Shown: positions 11,655-22,146 of the stretch, one piece after another
Layout of the letters: each line of letters begins with the position of its first letter
How positions within the stretch are numbered: position 1 is the first letter of the stretch
Source: Henckelia pumila
Taxonomy: Eukaryota > Streptophyta > Magnoliopsida > Lamiales > Gesneriaceae
Reading direction: 5' to 3'
NCBI RefSeq assembly: GCF_033568475.1
Contig: NC_133120.1
Span: forward strand, 91,096,151 to 91,160,150
DNA: 64,000 nt
Position numbers and translations under genes: made by a program
The notes under the pieces: generated by a model
What the model saw: the letters and a program-made list of their open reading frames with translations, nothing else
The model's database searches: none
What the model was told of the DNA's origin: nothing

Positions 11655-12644
11655 ATGGATGCACCCAGAAATCTCATTCCGTTGATTTTTCTCACACTCC
11701 TCACTCTTCACATTTCGGGTATCTACCTACATTCCCTTCTGATGCATCCAAGTTTTCTTTTTGTGTGTTTGCTCGCCTACATTCATGTTTCTCTGTAAAA
11801 GTCCAGTGGGCTTTTTCAATTTTTCTCTTGTTTATTCGCTCACTAAATACTTTGATTTCTTCTTTATTTATATGGTGTTGCAGTGGAGGCTGAGGCTTCA
11901 GGTACAACAATGACTCTGCACAACAAATGCAGCCACACAGTGTGGCCGGGGATCCAACCAAGTGCCGGAAGACAAATTCTAGAGAAGGGGGGTGGGTTCA
12001 AGCTTCTTCCCAACAACTCCTACACTCTCCACCTCCCAGATGGGTGGTCCGGCCGCGTGTGGGGCCGCCACGGCTGCTCCTTCAACTCCGCCGGCCGCGG
12101 ACGCTGCGCCACCGGAGACTGCGGCGGAGCCCTCTTCTGCAATGGGATCGGAGGGACCCCACCGGCGACACTCGCTGAAATCACCCTGGGGAAAGAGCAG
12201 GACTTCTATGACGTCAGCCTTGTGGATGGGTACAATCTCGCCATTTCTCTAACCCCACACAAGGGATCAGGTCTGAGACTGATGAGTATAAAATTCCTTT
12301 TCGTCCGATTCTTGAAAATAAAAGGGGGGATTTGTGCAGGGAAATGCAGCTACGCGGGATGCATAAGCGACCTGAACAGGATGTGCCCGATGGGGCTTCA
12401 GATGCTGTCACGCAACAAGAAGAGAGTGGTGGCGTGCAAGAGCGCGTGCAGCGCCTTCAACTCGCCGAGGTATTGCTGCACCGGCAGCTTCGGGAGCCCG
12501 CAGTCGTGTAAGCCCAGCCCGTATTCGAGGATTTTCAAGGTGGCGTGCCCCAAGGCTTACTCTTACGCTTACGATGATCCCACCAGCATCGCCACTTGCA
12601 CTGCTGCTTCCTACTTGCTCACCTTCTGCCCTCACCTTCTTTAA
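11655..12644 (+). CDS. Thaumatin-like protein (PR-5 family)
   Basis: Three exons (11655-11718, 11884-12270, 12340-12644) give about 251 residues. A hydrophobic signal peptide (MDAPRNLIPLIFLTLLTL) starts the protein and predicts secretion. The mature part holds the thaumatin signature GRGRCATGDCGGALFC (about residues 92-107) and sixteen cysteines in all, the full eight-disulfide set. The acidic-cleft residues expected in antifungal PR-5 proteins appear present (LAEITL; DFYDVSLVDGYN). The C-terminus YAYDDPTS...TFCPHLL is typical. Members bind or hydrolyse beta-glucans and respond to pathogens and stress. Intron 2 is only 69 nt, divisible by three and stop-free, so the unspliced reading frame stays open. 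Confidence 0.95.
12271..12339 (+). other. 69-nt stop-free intron in the thaumatin-like gene
   Basis: GT...AG borders are present, and splicing gives the conserved join HKGSG-KCSYAGC. Retention would add 23 residues in frame, including one extra cysteine, so it resembles an exitron. Confidence 0.7.
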
Positions 12645-12870
12645 TAACTATGATATATGTTGCTTTTCTTTTCTTTTCTTTTCTTTTAATTCAATCAAAA
12701 TGACCATTATTGTTATTATTATCATTTCAAAAAATTTCATCTTACTGCTGCTTACTAATGTTTACTTTAATTTCATATTTTCCCCATAAACATCTATGAT
12801 TTAGGCTATTGTTTACTCGTTAATTGGTTTAAAATTTGTATAGGAAAGGGAATGTTTGGAACTCTCTCTC

Positions 12871-14009
12871 TTAGGTTATAAACTCATGAGGTGTTCATCC
12901 CAAAAGACTTGTCTATTGGGTGGGATTGCATCATGAGTTTATAACTAACTCTTTATTAGTTTAATATTTTAATGTGAGATATCATAACATTGTCGATCCC
13001 TTGAGAAGCCGACGTCCGCGACGGCCTACTCTAGGCGGCTTTCACTCACCTTTCAGCATTCAGTGCATGCATTCATGCACCTTAATTCGGCCTTTAATTT
13101 TTTCAATTATCGACACTGATCCGATGGTAGCCCAAATTGAAATATTAAACTAATAAAGAGTTAGTTATAAACTCATGAGGCAATCCCATCCAATAGACAA
13201 GCCTTTTAGGATGGACACCTCATGAGTTTATAACCTAACATTTGGTGCTCTCGTTGAGAGCCGACGTAGCGGAAGGGGCGACCTAGGAAAGGGCTACCAT
13301 CGGATAAGTGTCGATAATTGGAAAAATTATAGGCCGGATTAAGGTGCATGAATGCATGCACTGAATACTGAAAGGTGAGTGAAAGCCACCTAGAGTAGGC
13401 CGTCGCGGACGTCGGCTTCTCAAGGGGTCGGCAATGTTATGATATCCCACATTGAAATATTAAACTAATAAATAGTTAGTTATAAACTCATGAGGCAACC
13501 CCACCCAATAGGCAAGCCTTTTGGGATGGACACCTCATGAGTTTATAACCTAACATTGCAATGTTACGATATCCCACATTGAAATATTAAACTAATAAAG
13601 AGTTAGTTATAAACTCATGAGACAATCTCACCCAATAGGCAAGCCTTTTGGGATGGACACCTCATAGGTTTATAACCTAATATTTGGTGCTCTCGTTGAG
13701 AGTCGGCGTAGCGGAAGGGGCGACCTAGGAAAGGGCTATCACCAAGAAGAAAGGTGAGTGAAAGCCGTCTAGAGTGGGCCACCGTGCGGAAGGGGTGACC
13801 TAGGAAAGGGCTACCACATAAAAGAAAGGTGAGTGAAAGCCGTCTAGAATGGGCCGCCGCGGACGTCGGCTTTTTAAGGGGTCGGCAATGTTACGATATC
13901 CCACATTGAAATATTAAATTAATAAAGAGTTAGTTATAAACTCATAAGACAACCCCACCCAATAGGCAAGCCTTTTGGAATGGACACCTCATGGGTTTAT
14001 AACCTAACA
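12871..14009. mobile_element. TRIM-type LTR element complex, inverted plus tandem copies (fossil)
   Basis: About 120-bp LTRs (TGTTACGATATCCCACATTG ... TTATAACCTAACA) occur five times: one on the minus strand (about 12871-12989) and four on the plus strand (about 13134-13240, 13435-13555, 13562-13682, 13889-14009). Short non-coding interiors begin TTTGGTGCTCTCGTTGAGAG and end in a purine-rich AAGGGGTCGGCA. The interiors at 12990-13130 and 13241-13434 are in opposite orientations, forming a large inverted repeat; that at 13683-13888 contains an internal tandem duplication. CTCTC lies on both outer edges and may be the target duplication, though the left side is CT-rich. No proteins are encoded, as expected for a TRIM. 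The plus-strand LTRs are very similar to one another, which suggests moderate to young age. Confidence 0.8.
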
Positions 14010-14815
14010 CTCTCTTTGCTAGATTATTCTACGATTGCCGCAAAACTAACTCAGAATTATCACCAAAACTCTTATTTGGTTGTACTTGTTTCAAGTGTTA
14101 CATTCTTTAATATCTATCAAGAAGTATTGTTTCTATAATAACACTTTATGGGATACTATACATGTGCAACTCAAATAATTCAAATCCTATTTTCATTTAA
14201 ATTTTTGTTATTCATACATTTTATGTTGAGATTTAAGTTTCAAATTTATGTACACAATTAGTTCAATTTTTTATGGTTGAAAAATCATTGAGAGTTCAAG
14301 TGCTACAAAATAATTAATTACATTTATTTATTTTAATCAAAATTAAAATAAAAATAATAAAAATAATTTTTAATATTTATTTATATTATATAAAAATTGA
14401 GACTCATTTAGAAACTACTTTGGTGTGTTTGATGACATCAATATAAATTTATAATTTTAAACTTCAAACATACATTGTACTTCATATAGATTATTGGATA
14501 AAATGATAAAAAACATAGTTGTATTTCTCAGTCCTACTATTAAAAATCAGTCATTATCTATATCTTGTTAAAATTAAAGATTCATTTCAATTAATTTCAT
14601 TGTACTTTTTTTTAATATTTGACGTATTATTTGCAAAATATTAAAATTTTATATTTATTATAATTTTAAATAAATATTAAATTATTTAATTGCTAGTAAT
14701 AATAAAGTCGAGGACCCGTAACCCTTGGTCCGTCCAATAGCTGCAGCTGCAGCTCTCGTCTCCTTTAAACCTCTTCAAAACCCCAAATGAATTGAAAATT
14801 GCACAAGAAAGAAAA
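14010..14815. other. AT-rich intergenic DNA and proximal promoter
   Basis: Very AT-rich, with no gene recognised. The last 120 bases become more GC-rich and probably hold the core promoter and leader of the zinc-finger gene. No TATA box stands out. Confidence 0.5.
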
Positions 14816-17398
14816 ATGGCTGCAACTTCAGGATTCTTCACTTGTTTCGGAACCACGATGCTCCGCAATTCCCGCAATTTTTCTCAGATTCGTTCTCTCA
14901 AGTTCTTCCTCCCTCCTTCCCTGCGTCTCAATCGCTACTGTTCTTCTTCCGCAGCGCTACTCGGTTCAAATGTTTCTGCTTACACTGCGGATTCACCTTC
15001 GACAACCTCCACTCACCCATGGCCGGAATGGGTTAAATTTGTCGACCGATTAAAAGCCAAAGGCTACCTCAGTCCCAGTCTAGAAGCTGGCGTGTCGGAG
15101 ATTGGTGGTGTAAATGATCAAGGAGTGGTCGATTACACGGATATCAACCTGCTTAAGAATGCTTGCTTGAGCTTTGCGCGTGCCCGATATGATATCTTCA
15201 AGTATGGCCATCTCAATTTTCTTCTTCTTTTTTAGTGCTGAATGAGATACTGGGGATCCCAATTTTCTGGTGTTGTATTTAGCCGATTTAATGTTTAAGT
15301 ATGGTTTAGACTTTAGACCCAGGGATTTCTAGAGAGGGCAAGTTATTGTATCTTGAATGAATGAAATATCTAAATACATTCTCTTGAAAGGTCAGGGTGC
15401 TGTTTTATACCATTTAATTCTAGGAAACTAGGTGGATGTAGAATGCTTTTTTGTGCCTGGCACGTGTTGAAGTTTCTAAAACATACTAATAAAGTTCTGA
15501 TGCTTATTGATGGTTGTTTATTGAATCCTAGTTGCCTAGTTGAGGAAGCATGCGTAAAACTGGAAAAAAGCAAGAAACTTGCTATTCATTCATTTTCAAA
15601 GCAGAGGATTCCTTTTGTAATCCGAATATAGCGTGTGGTGTGGTATGGGTGAGTGCTGAGTTATACTATATGCGGAGAAAAATCAGTTGACTTATATGAG
15701 TTGAGCTTCCTTTTTTGGTACTGCAGGTCATTGTCGACAAAAGATATTCAGACAATTGTTGAAAGTGGTTGTCCTAATGTTTTGCGGAAGTCAGTTAATT
15801 CAGGAAAGAGATTAAGGGCATATTTAAAACTTGACGAAGGAGATGTGCGTATAGATTTCACGCTATGTTCACTTTGTTAATGATTCATGTAGAAATTGGA
15901 TATGCAATGGTGATTTACCATCTGACATGACAGGTATGCGGATCTTGCAATCTCCGTGGATCATGTGATCGAGCATATATTTTGCTAGATGACTCTGAAG
16001 GAGCTCCACGTACAGTAGATATAGTTCGTATGCTAATATTTTATGCGTTGGATCCACTTGTTATTTCTGGAGACATGAAGCCTCCAGGCAGAGACCTTAT
16101 TGAAGCATCTGCAAAAAAATTGCTGCTAGAGTTGATTGATCTTGGTGATACCCCTATTGACCCTGATATTCCAAATCTGGTGGATGTGACTCCTCGACAG
16201 AAAAAACAGAGTCTCAATACGTTTGACCGAGGAAGCTCACAAGATGTCGAAATGAAACCAGGAGACTGGGTTTGTACCAAGTAAGTGAAAAACCTATTCT
16301 TTGGTGCACTTGTTTATTATTTTAGAAATGTTCTATATCTAGAGGAACTGTTTTGTGGTTTTGTTGAATTAAGGTAAATTTATCTAAGCCTTTCAAAGGT
16401 TTGGTTTTTTAAATTTTTTCTTCTGTGTAATCTATTCTTAACTTCACCGTGTATGAAGTTGATTTTAGATGTGAAAGGCTGTGGCTCTTTCACTGATGGA
16501 CAACACAACAGTAGCTATTTGCTTCAAAATTCTATTTATATCCTTGATTGTAGTTTGCTTGTTTTTCTAGTATATTTGTGGTCTTCTTTCCATTGTGCTC
16601 ATCTATCTTATTCATGTGATAAAGTCAAGTGTGACATGGTGTTCTCATCAATTTACCGCAGATGCAGTTTTCTGAACTTTGCAAGAAATACACAATGCCT
16701 AAAATGCAAAGAGAAGGGACTGAAGCATGTTTCTCGTGATAGCTCTGAAATGAAAAAAGGCGATTGGAACTGCCCTCAGTATGTTAAATTTCTTCTCCAT
16801 ACAATTATTTTTTCATGCTTCAATTTTACTGTTCATGGTGAGATTTGATTTCGCCTGCTCCCGCTTTTGAAACTACGTAACAATCTTACCATGACTACAA
16901 TCTCGTCTTGGTTCTACTGGATTAGTGAACTGATTATACAGTTTTTTGTTGCTGTAGTTAGAACCATTAGAACCATTTGTCCGGACCACTAATTTAGTGG
17001 AACTGGTTCTGTTTCTTCTATTTTCCTTCTATATTTCCATTCTCTAAGTTTCCTTCTCATCTTTTCGGATCCCTAGATGTTCCTTTATGAATTTTGCGAG
17101 CAAAAAGAATTGCTTCCGCTGCCAAGTGCCTCGTCCTCCAAGAGAGCTGAAAGCTGGTGATTGGGAATGCCCTGAGTTAGTCTTCTCACCTTGCTTTCAT
17201 CACCGCTGAGGCAAATATATAACTCTTGTGTGTTCGCTTGTGAAATTCGTTTACATTTACAATTTTTTTTTTCCAATATGCAGATGCGATTTTCATAACT
17301 TTAATAGAAATGATGCCTGCAAGAGATGTAATCTAAAACGTCCCAATCAAGAGTCTACGACACCATATGGCGACCGAACGTGGAAGAAGCCTTATTAA
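14816..17398 (+). CDS. Organelle-targeted RanBP2-type zinc-finger protein (OZ/VAR3-like)
   Basis: Six exons (14816-15201, 15727-15844, 15934-16280, 16662-16778, 17077-17175, 17284-17398) close in frame to about 393 residues. The N-terminus is rich in Ser/Arg and poor in acids (MAATSGFFTCFGTTMLRNSR), like a plastid or mitochondrial transit peptide. A cysteine motif, VCGSCNLRGSCDRAY, is followed after a helical segment by three RanBP2 zinc fingers: PGDWVCTKC...CLKC, KGDWNCPQC...CFRC and AGDWECPEC...CKRC. This order matches the Arabidopsis OZ family (VAR3/OZ1 and relatives), which acts in organelle RNA editing and chloroplast development. The length resembles the shorter members rather than VAR3 itself. 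Each finger is split over an exon boundary at the same phase, which suggests exon duplication. Confidence 0.92.
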
Positions 17399-18189
17399 AG
17401 TTGGCCATTGTTCAAATATATTCGAACATTCTGGTGAAACTTGGATCCGATTGTGGCAGCAACAGCAATATTCGATCATGAAAGGATTTTGTTGATATCT
17501 TGAAAGAGGAAAAATGATTGGTTGGTTGAATGATTTAACCTTGTGTTTAACATGATTTTGGTTGAACTTTGCTGCTTTATATTTCCCTTTCTTTTTCTAG
17601 TAGATATCTTGTGAGAAGAACCGTTACACGAGTTGATATGACCTATATTTATAATGAAAAGTAATATTTTTTTTTGACATAAAAAGTAATATTTTTCATT
17701 AGTCGAATCGAAAATAATAGTCATCTCATGAAATTGACTCAGTAATATTTTTCATTAGTCGAATCGAAAATAATAGTCATCTCATGAAATTGACTCTTGA
17801 GATTGGCTTATGCGAGTTTTTGTGTTTTTTTATATGATTGTTCTTATAATTAGATATTTTTATTTGTTGCATGTAATTGAAAAGGAAAAAAAACCGGATT
17901 CGATTTTCTCGGATCCTTGTGTATCGTATGTCTGCATAATCAATTATTTGATGATCAACATTAACTCCTGAAAAAAAACACCACCACATTAACATTTTCT
18001 TTTTTTTTTTTCAAAAAAAAGAAAAAAAGTTGTGCCTTGGGCAGCAAGAATAATAGCAAAATGAAACATTTGACTCTCCATGCAGGGTCCAATTAATTAA
18101 GTTGAACTTGGCCCCCAAGAATGAAATGAATTAATATAGTTTAACGAGTCATAAAATAGTATATATGAAACCCATGCAAGTTTACATCT
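17399..18189. other. 3' UTR and AT-rich intergenic DNA with MITE remnant
   Basis: No gene is recognised. The region contains a degenerate GTGAGAC-type MITE remnant with a tandem duplication, and poly-T/poly-A runs near 18000. Confidence 0.5.
17600..17825. repeat. Degenerate MITE-like repeat with a tandem duplication of about 55 bp
   Basis: The block CTTGTGAGAAGAACC ... TAATGAAAAGTAATATTTTT ... resembles the dispersed repeat at about 31708-31860. A unit of about 55 bp beginning TAATATTTTTCATTAGTCG (about 17684-17739) is repeated directly at about 17740-17795, almost without change. Confidence 0.75.
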
Positions 18190-18197
18190 CTATATAA
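18190..18197 (+). promoter_or_regulatory. TATA box of the eL19 gene
   Basis: CTATATAAAC lies about 65 bp upstream of the ATG at 18258, in a suitable position for a short leader. Confidence 0.6.
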
Positions 18198-18257
18198 ACA
18201 AGAAACCCATAACAAAGCCTTCAGCAAATCACAAAACTAACAAACAAATTAAAAGAA

Positions 18258-18889
18258 ATGGTGTCTCGAAGGCTACAAAAGAGGTTAGCATCCAGTATTC
18301 TCAGCTGTGGGAGAAACAAAGTGTGGTTGGATCCTAGCGAGTCTATCCATATAGCCTCGGCAAATTCTAGTACTTTTTCATTCTCTTCTTACCTTTCTTC
18401 CCTAAATTATAATATTCTTGTATTATATAATGAGCTTTTAGATTATTTTATATCTAGCTAATGTCTCATTTCTATGACGAAGGATTGAATGTAAGGAAGC
18501 TAATAAAAGACGGGTTCATACTCGATAAAGCCTCGAAAATCCATTCGAGATCGAGGGCTCGACGAGCTATGGAAGCGAAGAGGAAAGGCAGACACACGGG
18601 ATATGGGAAAAGAAAGGGCACGAAAGAAGCAAGGCTACCCTCAAAGCTCTTGTGGATGAGGAAGATACGAGTGTTGCGTCGTCTACTACACAGTTATCGG
18701 GATTCCGAAAAAATCGACAAGCATTTGTATCATGATCTGTACATGAAGGTGAAGGGTAATATGTTCAAGAATAAGAGGCTGCTAATGGAAAGCATGCACA
18801 AACTTAAGTCTGAGAGGAAAGTGGAGAAAGCATTTCAAGATCAAGTAATGGCTATTAAGGGTCGAAAAAGGGTCATTAATCATATATAG
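18258..18889 (+). CDS. RPL19: Cytosolic 60S ribosomal protein eL19, short divergent copy
   Basis: Two exons (18258-18369, 18483-18889) encode about 172 residues. [54 protein letters not shown], and [20 protein letters not shown] are hallmark eL19 blocks. The intron falls after ANS; splicing gives [15 protein letters not shown], matching the family. eL19 is part of the large subunit and bridges to the small subunit through its long C-terminal helix. Plant eL19 is normally about 200-215 aa, so most of the basic C-terminal tail is missing here and the remainder is substituted ([19 protein letters not shown]). With only one intron and unusual substitutions it may be a specialised or decaying paralog rather than the main housekeeping gene. 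Confidence 0.92.
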
Positions 18890-19039
18890 AGAGTGATTAA
18901 TTTGAATGAGTGTATTTTTTTTTTTTTCTGTATGTTTATGCTGCTATATATTATTGTTCTGTGAATAAATATTGATGTGTTGAGGTGTACGTGCTGTGTT
19001 TAATGGAATCACATTATTTTCTCTAATGTGACTCAAGAC

Positions 19040-22000
19040 TAGACCTGGCCAAGGGCCGGGTTGGGCCCGGACCCGGCCCGTGGTCAACGGGCCGGTTAAC
19101 CGGGTCAACGGGTCCAACCCAAAACCGGGACCGGACCGACCACTAGGCGTCCGGTCCCGGTTTTCCGTCAACCCGGCGGGTTGGACACGTGGCGCCCATG
19201 GGGCGCCCAGATGATCCAACGGCCACTAGCAAGTGGTCGTTGGATCACTCAACGGCCACGATTTCGTGGCCGTTGAAACCCGGCCGACCCGACCCGCCGG
19301 GTCTATCGGAATTTTTTTTTTATTTAAAAAAACCTATTTTTTATGATTTTATCTATAAATACCTCCAACCTCCTTTCATTTTGTTTACACAATTCTCTCA
19401 TCATTCTCTCTATTCTCAAATCCTTTTAATTTCTTGAATTATCAAAAATATCAAGTTTCGATTATTGGTTTATTGTCAATTGTTGATTTATTTTCATATT
19501 TATACAATTACAAATGTTCGGAGCGGGATCAAGTCGTAGGGGTGACAAAGGAAACGGAAAGAAAAAGTGCATCATACCACCCGATGTCGAGTATCCTCAA
19601 TTCAATGTCGATGGCTTTGATCTTGAATATTCCGATGATGAAATTCAAGAAATTCGACAAGAGACGCAACAAAGACAACAAGTTGAACAACCACCACCAC
19701 CACGTCATCATGCAAGTCAAGAAAGTATGAACGATCCGGCGGCCTCTCAAAGACAAACTCGAGCGGTGCCTCGCCCGACATCTGATATCTTCACCAAATA
19801 TTTCGACAAGGTGACGCTTTCCTTCGGTGATTTGCAAGCCAAATGCAAATATTGTTCAAAATGTTACAAATTTAAACAAGGAGGTGATTATGGAACTTTG
19901 ACGCGGCATATCGAGAAAAATCATCCGGTGAAAATTGGTATTGATCGTGGTCAAACTCAAATTTCGGCATTCTCTTCTCAATCGGGTAATGAATCTCAAC
20001 TATTTAAATATAACGAAACTAGATTTAGAGAAGAAACGACTAAATTTTGTGTGGTTGAACAACTTTCTTTTAGTTTTAGCGATAAATTATCTTTTAAAAA
20101 TTGGCTTTCTACAAGTGCAAATCCTTCTATTAGACGTATTCCAAGAAATAGTCTCAAACGCACAATGAAAAAGTTAGTCGTTGATCAAAAGAAAGAATTA
20201 ATTAAGGAATTTTATAGTTTGAATAATAAAGTTTCTTTGTGTTCCGATATTTGGAGTGATCATTGGCAAAGTTGTTCATATATGAGTATTACATGTCATT
20301 GGATTGATAATAATTGAAACATTCAAAAAAGGTTGCTTGCATATAGATGTTTCAACGAATCACACACGACACAAAATATTTTGCAACTTATATTTGTTAT
20401 TTTAGAAGAATATGGTCTAACTACCAAAGTTTTTTCAATGTCTTTTGATAATGATAGTGCAAATACTTCTAGTATTAGTGAGTTTATTGAAATATGTAAA
20501 CCATCACTAGGTGGCAAATTTTTTCATATTAGATGCACATGTCATATTTTAAATTTGTGTGTTCAAGATGGGCTAAAAAGTTTAGGCATACATATTCAAC
20601 CAATTAGGAACGCTATTCATTATTTATGGACGCATCCTCAAGTTATGAAGCAATGGGAAAAATTTTGTAGAGTAAATGGTATGAAGCCTAAGCGGTTTGC
20701 ATGAGATGTCCCAACTCGTTGGAATTCAACATATAAATTGTTATTATCCTCTTTTGAATATAAAGATTTATTATGTACATTTTTTCATCAATTTGTTCAA
20801 GCTCGTGATATTTATTTGTTTTCAAATCAATGGAACATATGCACTAGTATTTGTGAAATTTTAAAAGTTTTTAATGATGCTAGTGACCAATTATCCGATA
20901 TTTATTACCCTACTTCACATTTAGTTTTAACACATTGTTGCAACATTGCTTATATTTTTCATGAACATGTTAAATCTAATGATAGTGTTTTATCTCAATG
21001 TATTCTCGTCATGAAAGCAAAATGGAAAAAATATTTTTTGCTCATTCATGAAATTTTTTTATGTGCTTTTGTTTTAGATCCTAGACTTAAATTAGATGGC
21101 TTAAGCGACATGTTAACATTATATTATGAATCTTTGGAGCCTATTGCGGAAACGATTCTTTCTATCTCATTGATTTTGTTTAATATTAAAACTCATTTAC
21201 TTGATATTTATAATAAATATAACATCAAATATGGTGGACAAATTGTTTCACATGAAACACAATTCACTGCAACTAGTAATGTTACTTCTAAACTTACTAA
21301 AGCACAACTTTTATTAAGGGAACGGACGAAACGTCCACGAGGATCCTCAAGTTCCAGTCAGGAACTTGAGAATTATTTTACCACTACTTTTGATTTTAGT
21401 GATACAGATGAGGAAAACTTCGACATTTTGAGATGGTGGTCGCAAAAAAAAAAAAATATCCAATTTTGGCTATAATGGCAAAAGAAATTCTAGCTTTTCC
21501 GGTTTCAACAGTTGCAGTAGAGCAAGCATTTAGTATTGGAGGAAATACATTGGAAGAGAGACGTTCTAGCTTAAGGCCGGAAAATTTGGAAGCCCAATGT
21601 TTGCTCAATGATTGGTCAAAAGCCGCTACTCGAACACAACATATTCAAAGTGAAGAAGAAGACCAAGATGATACCGAAGGAACATCCGAAACTACGACGG
21701 GAGGAAATGCGAGTGAAGTAGAATAAAATGTAATAGATTTGTAATATAAGTCATAATATGTTGAAATTCTAATATATTGTTTATTTAATAAATGTAATAG
21801 ATTTTTATTATGAAGATATAAAATATTTGATTGAGATTATTTAAAGAATATGTCTTATTAAATATTTGTTTAAAAATTAAAAAAAAATTGAAGTTGCTCA
21901 CTTGCGGAGTTGCAGTCTTGCCCCTTCGAATTAAATTCGAAGGGGACTGCAAAATCAATGCTGGGGCACAACAACTTTTTTTTTTTAAATTTCACGGGTT

Positions 22001-22138
22001 AGCCCGGACCCTGAACCGGCGGTTAACCGGACCCGGACTGGAACCGTCGGTTCACCAACCCGGACCGGAATCGGCCATAGCCGGTCCGGTTAAGGGTTGG
22101 CTAAATGCCAACCCGGACCCGGACCGTGGCCAGGTCTA
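19040..22138 (+). mobile_element. hAT-superfamily DNA transposon
   Basis: The ends are imperfect inverted repeats (TAGACCTGGCCA ... TGGCCAGGTCTA) next to a near-perfect 8-bp target duplication, CTCAAGAC at 19032-19039 and CTTAAGAC at 22139-22146. Both subterminal regions are strikingly GC-rich with many ACCCGG/CCGGGT motifs, typical transposase-binding arrays in hAT elements. The 3.1-kb interior encodes a BED-finger transposase with the hAT C-terminal dimerisation domain. The target duplication has diverged by one base and the coding region is disrupted, so it is now probably immobile without help. Confidence 0.93.
19514..21726 (+). pseudogene. BED-type hAT transposase (RICESLEEPER-like), decayed
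   Basis: The frame opens at 19514 (MFGAGSSRRGDKGNGKKK). It contains a BED zinc finger (CKYCSKCYKFKQGG...HIEKNHP), the hAT core with SDIWSDHWQSCSYMSIT and the CTCHILNLCVQDGLK region, and the dimerisation domain PVSTVAVEQAFSIGGNTLEE near the 3' end. The reading frame is broken by two stops (TGA at 20315 and 20702) and by a frame change at the A-run near 21446-21456. Outside these points the protein is well conserved, so decay is recent. Relatives include both mobile Ac-like transposases and domesticated RICESLEEPER/DAYSLEEPER proteins. Confidence 0.9.
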
Positions 22139-22146
22139 CTTAAGAC

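Noticed and set aside
11883-12644. Single 253-residue thaumatin-like frame without introns
   Set aside because: It lacks the signal peptide exon and reads through a 69-nt intron that interrupts the conserved KCSYAGC region.
19514-21726. Domesticated RICESLEEPER-type host gene
   Set aside because: The element still has terminal repeats and a target duplication, and the reading frame is broken, so it is a decayed transposon rather than a host gene.
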